From: Archilochus colubris
Lineage: Eukaryota > Chordata > Aves > Apodiformes > Trochilidae
Assembly: GCA_023079485.1 (NCBI GenBank)
Contig: CM041084.1
Coordinates: forward strand, 65,505,709 to 65,569,708
Length of the DNA: 64,000 nucleotides
Direction: 5' to 3'
The stretch's first letter is position 1; each line of letters starts with the position of its first letter. This document shows, one piece after another, positions 51,376-62,400 of the stretch. A program made the translations under genes and the position numbers. The notes beneath the pieces were generated by a model. The model was not told the DNA's origin, ran no database searches, and was given only the letters and a program-made list of their open reading frames with translations.

Positions 51376-53904
51376 GGTTGTGCTGAGCAGTCTGGAGTAG
51401 TATTTGATTTATTTATCTGCTTTGGATGAGAACCAATCCCAAGGCCCTGAGCACACTACTAATTAATTCCTTTCCCATGAGAAGAATATTATTTCTTTCC
51501 TAATTTTTAACAGCATTCAAACAATGTGAGGGTCTTTGTGGCTGCAAGGTAATTAACAGAGCTGCAGCTCACCTAAATCCTCTCACTAGTTGCACAGAAC
51601 ATTTTTAGTATGCACTATGTCCTTGTGTTCCGTTAAATGCTTCTGTAATTAAAGGCAACACTGCCAAAAAGATGTTCCAAGTTGAATAAAAAATATTGAT
51701 TTGCATGAGTAAACTGACTAATTACTTGGGCAATCTCACACAAATATTTTTCCCTTAAGTTCTGTTTAGACATAGAAAAAATAACCATCAACTCAAGCAT
51801 GGAGAGAAAAAACCACCAATGTTAAAGCAGTCATTAATTTAACCCTGATACACAATTCTACACCTGCTTTTTTCAGAGAATAAAGAGATTTGTTGTAAAC
51901 ACACCCCTGCACATGCATCCCTAACATTCATGTTATTGCACATGCAATAACAAGAACAGTTATTGCAAGATTGCAACTCCTCTGCTCAGTACAACTGAAA
52001 ACATGTTCACAGGCAGATGCAGTCTTTCAAAAAAAAAAACCAAACATAAATCAAGTAAACAGATCCAGACTCTGCCATTAAGCCACTCACCAGCCCCAAC
52101 AAGAACTCCTGGTGCTAGTATGCTCTGTAGCTTTCATCCTCTCACTTCAGAGATGTGGAGGACTCTCATTTCTACAAACAACTCTGCAAGATGGTGTTAT
52201 CAGAACAGTCATACAGCTTCATCTCCTTCTAGCACATTTACTTAACATTAATTATTCACATACATTTTGATTTAGATAATTCTAAACTGGTACAGGAAAG
52301 CAGAGAAAGAAGGCAGAGGATTCCATTAAACAAAGCTGTTAAGGTATTATTTGGGACAGCAATAGTGACCTTACCCTCAAATGGAAAGGTCCCTTCTTTT
52401 ACACACCCTAGGCCATGTCCAAAACATAAAAGAAATGTGAAAACATCAATCTTGCTTATGCAGGGCAGAAGTTATACAAAGTCCTTATCATTTGATTATA
52501 TTTTCATGCATAACTTTAAACGAGTCATTTCATCCTACCACCTGGTTTCCAGACCCTTCATCCCCTATTTTGTTTGCTCTTCTTGTTCATCTGAATGTTT
52601 TGGGCACTAATTGGCAATGAATTTCCCTTCCACTGCTTTTTATTCTCTGTTTTCTTGGTGGTCTATCATCTAAGTGCATTCAAAGACAGTTCAGCATGCC
52701 ATACACTGAATGCCCTTGAGCTGTGTTACATCATCCACAACTGCAAATAGTTTGCAGTGATCTCTCTTGGCCCAGCTTAAATAGCAATTCTGTGGAAAGG
52801 GCTGATGACTGTTTCAGATTTTACTTTTTTGGTTGCTCATGTTCCTATTAAAACTGCTCAGGGGTCACAAAATGACCACTGAACTAGGTTATACACCCTT
52901 TATGGGAAGTTCATCTTCACTGAGATAATGATTCCTGCTATGCCTGAACTCAGCTGCACAGTACCCTATCAAGGTCTCAAGCCCTTCAATGGAAATTTGA
53001 TAAAGGGCTTGTTTCTGTAGTAAATATAAATTATACAATAGAGTTTGCAGCCACATACTCTATACTTGTACTCTGAACAACATAGCAAAGAAAGCTTTTT
53101 CCTCCAAAAATCTAGACTTAACCACTTCTGAGAGCAGCACCCAGCATCTCAGAGCACCATGGACAACACACATCAGAGTAGTAAAGAAGGGAAAGAGAGT
53201 TGGTATCAGACATGTTTCATGTCTGGCATTAACAAGCTTAGGTGAATCATCCACACACTAAGCCAAAAAAATAAGGCCCAGTTAACATCACAGCTGCAGA
53301 AATGAAATTAAGGCAAAACTTAGACAAATACTCTAAGCATTTACAAAATGAAAATGGCTCCAGGAAACAATCTCTGATAATTGCAGTGCTATACTTACTA
53401 ATTTGAGCCTTTTAGCTGCTAGATGTGAAAATTCTTAAACAGAATTTGCCTACTGCATGCCTTGAAATAAAAAAAAATTATGCCAGTAAACATTCTGGAA
53501 AGCTTACATCAGCTTTCTCGTCATACAATAAACAGAGCATAATTTTTAAGATTGTCTTAACTTCAACAATGAGCTTAACCCTGCTTAAATTTCTGAGAGG
53601 ACTGTACTGTGAAATGATGAGAAAAGATGATGTAGGGAAAAAAGACAATGTGGGATGTACATTTCCAGAAGACAGTAAAAAGCTTAAACTTGGGATGAAG
53701 TCAGTATTGTTTGCTCCAAATAAAGTAGCACACCAAGAAGCTATGGTGCTCTCACTGTTAAGATATCCGTGCAGACTCTTCTAGCCAGTACTTCACATAT
53801 TACGTCTTATAAAATCACATAGGGTTTGCTAATGCTACATATCAAAAGAAAAACAAATACAGAAACCTGGTTCCCCTTAGATTTTATCTGTATTAAATAA
53901 TGGC
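51376..53904. other. Noncoding DNA with a possible conserved regulatory stretch
   Basis: About 51460-51745 contains several TAATTA/TAATTR homeodomain-like cores, an octamer-like ATTTGCAT and a GCTGCAGC palindrome, in sequence free of simple repeats. That is the look of a conserved noncoding element, but conservation cannot be seen from one genome. A near-perfect palindrome (GTTATTGCA-CA-TGCAATAAC) lies at 51932-51951. The 119-codon frame at 53425-53784 has no recognisable domain. Confidence 0.4.
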
Positions 53905-54075
53905 CAAATGCTCTGCTGGCTTAATTCCATTAAGCTCAATGGAATCATGCCAGGAAAGAATTTGGCCCTAAGCATTTAATGAGTCTGTTACTTGAAAGAT
54001 TAGGGGCCAGATCCTGCTCTGTTATAAACTGATATAATTCCATGGGCTTCTCTGGAAACGTGCCAGCCCACAATA
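53905..54075 (-). repeat. Degraded ancient palindromic interspersed repeat
   Basis: It contains a hairpin, ATTCCATT/AATGGAAT (53924-53931 and 53938-53945, loop of 6), then TTTGGCCCTAA and GGGGCCAGATCCTGCTC. These phrases recall an old repeat widespread in reptile and bird genomes, in which CCATTGACTTCAATGG-type palindromes sit next to a GGGCCAGATCCTGCTC motif. The assignment is from memory and the copy is heavily decayed. Confidence 0.4.
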
Positions 54076-55359
54076 CCTGAGGATCTTGACTTACAAGTAA
54101 GTAAAGTTAGTTTTGCCTTAACAAGAATATGTGGCTCATATCCTCATATATATTCAACTTGTCAACTATTCTTGCAAAGACCAAGCCTGGCCTACAAGTC
54201 TTCCTCCCCCCAAAAACCCCAAGTAGTAATCTCTTCCATTCTTGTATATCAATTTAGAGAACATGGGATTCTCTTCCTCTTCTCCTATGCTCTCAAGTAA
54301 CAATTCTGCCAAATTCATACTCTTAAGTAATATTTAATTTGGCTCTGACTACCATGGAGCCACATTAAAACAAAAATTATTTTATGTTAGATTCTCAAAT
54401 CTAAAAGTCAGATGTAATTTTACAACTTACAATTAAAAATCTTTGTCTTCATTCTTTAAGAGAATATCGTCCTGCCTCACAACAATGCTGGAAAGCAAAA
54501 CTAATAATATACAAATCTCACTCTCATTCTCTGATGATGGGTTATTATACTGCATGCAATGACATTCAAAACCAATCTTCTTTTTCCTATTACTAACTAC
54601 AGACCAACTTAGGTAATTTTATCAATTTTTGCTCATGATTATGAACATTCTAAATCATTAGTGCAAAAGCTAACTCCCATCAAGGGCTTTAAATTAAAGA
54701 TTGTAAAACAATAAGCATTCTTCTTACTTTCTTCCATCTGAGCTGCCTGATTTAATACAAGTATGACATTTCTGATCCATTTGAATGGGCTGGAAAGGAA
54801 AAGGCTGAATTATGAGTTAATGTAAATCAGCTTAGCTTCATAAAGTTCAGTTATACCTCCCAAAAGTTACCTCCTTAAAGGGACTAAAATAATCTTTGAC
54901 AAAAACATGTCTAATATTTTGGACCACATTGTGTTAGTAACATCCTTGAACATTTTAATGGGACTAAGGTTACAACTAATGGGACTAAAGTTACTCTGCC
55001 AGATTACTGCTTTGGGGTTCTAGGGAAACAAGTAGGGAGAAGACAAGAATGGAAATACAACAGTATTACATTCAAATTATTTAGGAAGGCTTTAGAAAAT
55101 TCTCAGTAACTGAGAGAAAACACACTCACTTAACACCTAACCAGACTTAAAGGATTCATCTTCTGGACAGTCCATAAAATTCTAGGCATAACATATTGCA
55201 TTGGTTGATTGAGAATATCTCATACAATCAATTTAAATACTCAAAAATATGCTGAAGGAAACTGAATAAGAATTGTCATATGGTCTTCACTTAATTGAAG
55301 ATTTTTCAGAAACATATGAGGGAAGTATGCAAACAGTGCATTTATGTAATAGGAATGGT
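54076..55359. other. Unique AT-rich noncoding DNA
   Basis: No gene seen. AATGGGACTAARGTTAC occurs twice at 54957-54973 and 54978-54994 (one difference), a small tandem duplication. Nothing else is notable. Confidence 0.6.
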
Positions 55360-55497
55360 TAGCAATATAGCATTAGGGCACTCTAGGGCATGTTTTATTG
55401 GTTCATTAAATCTTGCCTCAGGTGTGTTCTACCACTGGAGGCAAGTATTAATGGACCAATAAAAAAGACCCTGGGGTGTTTTAATGCTGTAATACTA
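55360..55497 (+). ncRNA. Candidate long hairpin RNA or old inverted-repeat element
   Basis: Two 60-base arms (55360-55419 and 55438-55497) surround an 18-base loop. Ungapped comparison by eye gives 46 Watson-Crick pairs out of 60. Of the 14 remaining positions, 7 are G-U wobbles when the plus strand is the RNA, so 53 of 60 can pair in that orientation. Only 2 are C-A, the class that would wobble on the minus strand. The 26 bases nearest the loop on each side (55394-55419 and 55438-55463) are the best matched. The structure could be a hairpin precursor or the relic of a miniature inverted-repeat transposon. No clear target duplication is seen. The stem is longer than a normal animal pre-miRNA. 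Confidence 0.4.
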
Positions 55498-56993
55498 TGG
55501 CTGTCTACATTTAAATTAATTTTTTAAATTGCTTTTAAAAATAATTTTCCTTGGTATTTAATATATCCTTCCACTATTTAAAAGTTTGCAGTAGAAAGAT
55601 GAAATGGCTAAAAAACAAAGACAGGAAAGTCTATTGTCTAATAAAAAGTAAGTACTTTCTGAACATTAAAAAATGCCTTCTTCATTTTTCAGACTGTCAC
55701 TTTGTCTTGGTTTCTGATTCACTCTCATATAATAAAAACACTATGAAAGACAGCTATGTAAGACCTGATTTTTTCCCTTACTGAAATCCATGAGAATCAA
55801 ATTGTTCTTCAAGCCAACTTGATTTCAACAAACTTAAAAGCTTAGTTCCCTAGACATCTACTTAGTGACATGAGAATCTTGACGGTTTTACTACAGATGG
55901 ACAGTCTGATGGTTTGTAGTAAAATCTGCCAGACCAGTTTCAGCCAGCAGTGGACACAGAAAAGGGAAGTGTAGATCTTGGAGGTTGACTGTTTTGGGGA
56001 GGAAGAAAAGAAGTAATAGCCAGCTTAAATTGTTTCACAGCTTCTGCAAGAGAAAGCATCTCACACACACACTTTCAGAACAATAAAAAAATTGAAATCT
56101 CAAATTTCCTTCAGGTGCACTGGAGCTTTTGCCAACACAATATCAGTCAGCGGACACAGCCAAGCTACAGAAAACAAGCTGAGTAGGAATGCCTAACCTC
56201 AGGATAATAAACTAAAAGTATAAGACATGAACACCAGCATAACTTTTTTGAAACCTACATGCCTGTTTGATTAGAGCAAAGTGACATCATACACAACTGT
56301 CTTGTGACACTTCCTTCCCCTAGAAAGTGTTTTGCATAAATCAATGAGATTCCAATATTATTTTTTTTTTATTAAGTAATCATAATTTCTAGTGCTGAAC
56401 ATGAGGTTGCAGAGTTAAAAGACTGGTTACAGAAGACTAGTGGTGAAGGCTGTGTTAAAAACCAAGAAAAATATGCATGGATTCAGCTGCAGCTGAAAAA
56501 AACTTCTTGGAAAGCAAGTCCCATACTGTCTGTAGAATTCTGCAAACATTTGAAGTTTGTGTTTCTTTCCTTACACTGACTCTTAAGGAGTGAAACCTGT
56601 TGAAGGGTCTGTATCCTGAGATATCACTTACATGCATAGGGATTGCTGATGATGTAAACTTTACTGAAGTCGACTTGACAGTATTTAACTAACACTGAAT
56701 ATGGGTACATTCAGCTAAAAAAACCAAAAAAAATCTAGCTACTGGTTCAGCAATCTCCTTAGAGTTATACAACACTGAGTCCATATTATTTTACTCACTA
56801 GACAACAAGAATTTCACTATAATTTTGGGACAAGAATGTGTAATTGTCTCACACACTGAATATTACCTTCCTGTAACTTCCATTGAAATTCATGGCACCA
56901 TGCATGCTAGGCAAGAATAGGCATCTAAGGTCTTCTCTTAAACTGCAATGAAACTGGGTCCTACAGAAAACCCTTATTTATCCCCCTAAATTA
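55498..56993. other. Unique AT-rich noncoding DNA
   Basis: No gene seen. There are short T and A runs only, with no repeat I can name. Confidence 0.6.
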
Positions 56994-57316
56994 TGTAGTG
57001 GACAAACCTTTCTTGGGGCATGGTGCTTCAAAGTCAAGCAGGTGCTCCTGCCAAGGTGCACAAAGAATGCTCCTATCTTGTCACCTTTAGACTTGGATAA
57101 GCCTTGCTCGGTGCTTCTGCTCCAGACTCAGGTAACGTCCTCCTCTGGCTGCTTGAGAGTGAGCTGAGCATGCATTAGGAACCTCACCTTTTATTGGCCC
57201 CCCAATCCTGCTCATGTGCAGCTGGGGTCAGCACTAATTGGGCACAGGTGGGCTTAACACAAGCTCATGCCTCCCACCTTGTAATTACCAACACCTGATT
57301 GTCTCATTTCATTATA
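56994..57316 (-). mobile_element. Diverged solo LTR of the 324-bp family
   Basis: On the minus strand this aligns from end to end with the LTR at 12358 and has almost the same length (323 against 324 bases). Shared landmarks are TGAGCTTGTGTTAAGCCCAC, GGGGCCAATAAAAGG, GCTCAGCTCA and, near the 3' end, AGGTTTGTC. The CCAATAAAAGG core promoter motif is intact. The ends have decayed (TATAATG for TGTAGTG), and the flanks (AAATTA and TACCAA) no longer match, so the insertion is older than the copies at 9 and 12 kb. It has no coding capacity. Confidence 0.8.
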
Positions 57317-58644
57317 TACCAATACTGTTAGGTAGGTTATGAGCCAAGAGAAATCTGATGATGCACTAAGTCCCTTCTGAAAGTCTAATGAAAACAGATT
57401 TCCAACAAGAGAAGGTTAAACAACAAAATCCAAAATTTCCCAGGATTCTCCTATGTCAGCCATTGACCAATGATTGTCTCCAGGCTGGCTCCAAAGGAGA
57501 TATGTTCTTTTTCTTATAACAAGAGAAAAGTCCTTCTAAATTATCAGTAAGTAGCATACAAAGAAATGGGTTGTGTCATTATTCTAGTCATGTCACTATT
57601 CACACATTTATATGAAAATAAACAAATCTAGGAATTGGTGATCTCCAAGTTGATTGCAGATGTTGCAGACAGTTATTACAACACTGCAAGATATCATCAT
57701 TGCTTAATGTACCTGAAGTGTTTCTGAGAGGAAAAGCACTAGAATTAATTATCTTTTTTTTTCTTTAATTCTGCTAACTAAATCCACCAAGAGAGCCCAC
57801 CTAGAGCTGTATTTCTAGTGCAACCACTTCAATTCACATTAGATTTATCTCGCCCTATAAAAGCACAATTCATTAAACAGACTGATAAAACTGGTCTGTT
57901 TAAACTAAGGCAATTTTATCACAGTCATTTCAATTATTTAACACTGCTTTCTTAAATCAGTACTTAAAGCTTTCCTTTGACAAGTATTCTTTTAAATAAA
58001 TGTCCCGTAATTTAAACAATGAGAAAATAATGACCCAGAACAATATATACAATTAGGGAGATATTTTCCAAATATAAATGTGTGGTGTTTCTTGAAAGTG
58101 ATACACAATATCCCAGGCAATGAACATTAACACACTGAAGTTGCTTCCACAGTTGATAGTGGGATCATATAAAGAACTTCTAACCCAAAGATTAACTCCT
58201 AATCTGAAATTTTGACACAGCTTCACAATAGGAAGGTGTTGGACAACTTAACATTACCCAAACAAATCTGTGCAATTCTCAGCACATGACAAAAATTAAG
58301 GCAACACAGCACTGTTGCCATGAAGCCAATGACACGTTTTAACAGAGCTATGCATCAAACTAGCATCAAGCTGAATTTGAACCAGTTAAAACTATAAACA
58401 AAGGTTGATAGAAGGCAAGTAAAACAAATACAAGCTCTTCAAACACCTTGTATACTTCAGATGAACTTGTTTTGCTTTTCTTTCTTCTAGTTAGGAAAGG
58501 TTTCTTAAACAGAGCACCTGCCCAAGGACTGCATCATTCCTTTTTTTATGTCATGCAACTTTACTGAAACCACAGACACACCCTAAGTGTGAATTTTTTC
58601 AAGATCTCCTAATTAAAGGGACCAATACATCAGCTTTGAAATTA
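57317..58644. other. Unique noncoding DNA, possibly regulatory in part
   Basis: No gene seen. About 57750-58030 lacks simple repeats and contains TTAATTA, CTATAAA and a perfect 10-base inverted repeat, TTAAACAGAC/GTCTGTTTAA (57873-57882 and 57894-57903), whose 11-base loop includes TGATAA. It might be a conserved noncoding element, but this is only an impression from composition. Confidence 0.4.
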
Positions 58645-58649
58645 TCTGG

Positions 58650-59427
58650 TGTCCTGGTTTGGGCCAGGATAAAGGTGGTTTTCTGTTTCTGTACTTTTGC
58701 TTTTAGCTAAGTCCCTTGTAAGTAGTTGCATTTGCTGAAATTAACAGCAAGTTTCTCATGCAGTGTGTGTGCTTCTAGGACTGATAACACTTGATGTTTA
58801 TAGTTACTGCTAGAGACTGGTATGCAGAGCCAAGGACTCTTATCAGCTCTAAGGAAAACATTTTGCCCTCCAGAAGGAGTAAAGAGGTCCCACCTGAACC
58901 CTCCTTTAGGGAGGAACGGACAAGATAGATGCCAGAATTGACCAAACAGACTATTCCATCCCATATACGTCACACTCAGTATAAATTTGAGGCATCACGT
59001 GGGCCGAGCCAGATTTTTTCCTGCTTCCTTCCTTCACCCGGCATCCTGGAAGGATCCTGTCTGTTCATCTGCCTGTGGTCCTGATCCGTGCCAGCCCATA
59101 TCTGTGTGTTCCTGCCTCCGGTTCCCGACTGCTGCCGACTCCAGGAGTCCAGCCTGGACTTTCCCAGGGCTGCCCTGCAGCCTCGGTGGTGACGTGAGAG
59201 TTATTGGGGGAAAGGGGGAGGAATGTGGTTTCCATTTTCCTGTATATTTGTATATATTTAGTAATTTTTCCTATTTATCATTACTGTTCATTAAAGTTGT
59301 GTAGTTTAGTTTCCAACCCATAAGTCTCTCTCCCTTATTCTCTCTCCTTTCTCTATCAAGGAGAGAGAGATTAATAGAGAGTGTCTGTTATTCGGTTTAA
59401 TTGCCGGGCCAGTGTTAAACCGTGACA
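58650..59427 (+). mobile_element. Solo LTR, 778 bp, ERVL-like by duplication size
   Basis: The element begins TGTCCTGGTTTGGGCCAGG and ends AAACCGTGACA, giving TGT...ACA termini, a layout I recognise from avian endogenous retrovirus LTRs. A 5-bp direct repeat, TCTGG, flanks it at 58645-58649 and 59428-59432; the duplication could be read as 6 bp if the last A is shared. Inside U3 is a TATAAA at 58980-58985. An ATTAAA polyadenylation-like signal lies at 59290-59295, which sets plus-strand orientation. A purine/pyrimidine-rich segment near 59325-59385 can fold back on itself (CTCTCTCC/GGAGAGAG). No proviral interior remains. The 105-codon frame inside it (58987-59304) has no coding significance. 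The 5-bp duplication fits ERVL-type elements, so it belongs to a different family from the LTR at 12358. Confidence 0.9.
58980..58985 (+). promoter_or_regulatory. TATA box of the solo LTR
   Basis: TATAAA sits in U3 of the 778-bp LTR, just before a CpG-containing, GC-richer stretch that would be R/U5. It is the likely core promoter of the former retrovirus and may still start antisense or chimeric host transcripts. Confidence 0.55.
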
Positions 59428-59432
59428 TCTGG

Positions 59433-62400
59433 ACATACTTTTCCAATATTTCCTTTACTCCAGCTACTATCTGCACTCTGATGGCTTTTAAAACAAATTC
59501 TAGTCCTTCACAGGATTTGAGCCACATAACAAATTTGCCTAACTCCACATCAATGACAACAAAATGAAGCACGCATTTCAGTTTTAAGACTACATGTAAT
59601 AAAGCTAGGTAAGATTCCCAAGTGAATTTTACTCACTCCTCATTGAAGCAATTCCCTACACTGAATTCAGTGTCACACATAACCCACAATGAAACACTGA
59701 ATCAAATTATAGCCTCAAAAGAAAGATGTTGCACAATCTTCATTCTAAGTATTTTTTTTAAATAAAATAACGTTTCCTATCATATTTCTTTTGAGTTAGT
59801 AATTTATAAAGAAGCATTCAGCATGATATAACAATTCAAATTTTAGCTTTCCTTGTTCAAAACCAGCAATTAGCTTTCAGGTTATTTCAAAGTGGAAAAC
59901 AGCCTTCATCCATCCCTAAAGAAAGGAGATGGTTTTGCAGTGCTGCCCATCTGGACCAAGTATTGAAATTTTCCTACTTTTTCCATCCTCATCAGCAGCA
60001 CTCCTGTATTGGGAAACACTGCAAACTCTGATAAATAATGTACAATGATACATTATATGTACACTGGTACCACACTAGTTACTTTCACCTGACCATACTT
60101 GTTAACATATTCCCATACTGGACCTGAAGTCAATTATCATGCGTGATTTTGTGTCCTCTGACATTATGCCTGATTCTGAAAGGCAGTGAGCACTATACAC
60201 CCCCGGAAATGCACGTAGATAACACTCAAACACCATGATACATAACTATCCAGTTGCAGCTAGATCTGATTTTAAAACCAACTCAAAATTGTGTTTTAAT
60301 GCAAGAACAGAAGCCTGCTTTCATGGAAGCAAATTAGCAAAATAATTTCTACATTTGGTAATGTCACGTAGTATTACATAGACAGCCATTGGAACCACTA
60401 TTAAATGATACTAAGATTTTACCAGCTCAGGAGTTTGATTGAAGCTAATGGAGCTGCTCTTGCAGCAATATAGTTCTCAGCCTGAGAGAGCCTGGCAGGA
60501 TATGATCCTCACAGACAGTCAGGTCATCACTGACATTGCTGTTGTCAGATATGAGGGTAGACCACTTCTACCACTCTGTCATTGATTAAAAAAAAAAAAA
60601 GGACCATTTGGCATAAACAAATTCTAAAAATTTCTGACTTTTCAGGTTGAATAATTTTGAACATAAATTCCCAATAATTTTTCAAACAACAAAGTTTGAA
60701 ATTTTGATGAAAGTTTCATAAATACTGCTGAGATTAAAAAGAAAGAATATTTGTGTGTTTTATCTTCTACATAACATACCTATACAATCAGTTGCTGATA
60801 TATAGACTAAGAAAAAACAGATTTATGCAAGTGCTACATGGACCTCCTGTGCATTATAAGTACATATTCTGCTAAATATAAAAATATGCACAAAAATATG
60901 CAGGCAACAAGGCTTTGTTATAAAGAAGCTAACAGAAAGAGAGTGCCTCCTGGGTTTACTGAGCGAATATAATCTCTATAATGAACCTTTTTTTAAACCC
61001 TGATAATTTTAGACCCAGGCAACAATAGAAGTTTTTGCAAGAGAAACTACTACAGTGGGAATGCCATGAAAGAGATAATTGATCCCCAAAAAATTAGTAT
61101 TAAATAGTCAGACAGGAAAAGAAAGCACACAATTGTTTTTTTGGAAAGTGGGGGGGGAAAAGCCACACCATTTTTAGTAGCCAAAACCCAGCACAAACTC
61201 ACCATTAATGTTTATTGATGATACCTAGATATGCTTCTGTTAGTATTCCAGAGACAGTCCTGCCATAGTTATGTTTATTATTACTCTTTGTGGCTGTAGG
61301 CAGCCTGAGGCTCACTGTGTCTATTCTTTTCTTATCATTTAAAAAAATTAATCTTTAGACAATGATCCACGGATATCATTAATCTCAGTCTTGAACTTCT
61401 TTGTTATTCTTGCCCAGTAATGAACAGCACAACAAAATATTTCTTGCCTTCAAAAACAACAGGGAGATGATTTTATAGGACTCTCCACTCTTGAGTAATT
61501 TTTCACTACAGCGCAATACAGATTCAAAATAACTTAGGTGAGACAGCCTCATTCTCTAAATCACTTTCCCATTTTTATACCAAGCCAACACTATTCATGT
61601 TAATGCAATTATAACTGCTTCCAGAGTAGAAAACTACAGTGTCCGGGGTTCACATGCCCTCCATGTTGCAGGTGGTTGAGCAGGTCAACAGTGTATCAAG
61701 TACAGAGCTTTTCATCTTTCTGCTACAGAGAAGGAGAAAATCTTTCTTTAACAAGTGGCAATAACTTTTCTAGGATCACTAATCCTAGTTCAGCTGCTTA
61801 TATACTTCCACCACAAAACTCCAGAAATCATCTTCCTATGAAACTTCACTCCTATTCTTTAATTTCCCTTGTTTTAAACTAATCTTTTCTAAAAATATGA
61901 AAAAAAAATATTCCTTGGTCTACCAAACCTGGACAACTACTTTTTTGTCTGCATCTTCCAGAGAAAGAGATCTCATTCTTAGCTGAAATTTAAACCCACT
62001 GAAAAAAAAAACTAATATTCAAACATATGTATATATATAAACTTTTTCATTAAAATAAAACTTTGGTGGAAAATCCAGTTCTCCAGACAGCAAACATGTT
62101 CCACCCTGGTTAGCCTAGGTCTAGCAGAAGACTATTCACTTAGATAAAAGCAACTACATTGCTTCCAAACTCAAGAATTTTCCACAAGCCAGTGTGGCGA
62201 TCTCCCTCCAATCTACCAGTGATGCATTGTCAATCTATTTAAACTGGTGTACGGCAAACTTATTAACTGTGTTATTCTTGCATTCAGTATAATTCAGTTC
62301 CTTAGAGTTCCAAGCAATGGCAAACTGAGTGTAATACCTTAAAACGAATTATACCAAGGTAATGGAATTGTAACAGCAGAAAGCAAAACTTACAAAACTT

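Larger units (their letters stand above)
58645..59432. repeat. 5-bp target-site duplication TCTGG
   Basis: TCTGG precedes the LTR at 58645-58649 and follows it at 59428-59432. The exact match defines the LTR boundaries and shows that the insertion has not been rearranged. Confidence 0.85.

Noticed and set aside
53425..53784. 119-codon plus-strand frame
   Set aside because: Lys/Ser/Leu-rich with no domain and no flanking gene signals; treated as chance.
55360..55497. Ordinary miniature inverted-repeat transposon
   Set aside because: Not excluded, but no target duplication or recognised terminal motif was found, so I did not name it as a mobile element.
58987..59304. 105-codon frame with Cys/Pro-rich start
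   Set aside because: Lies wholly inside the R/U5-like part of the solo LTR, which does not code.
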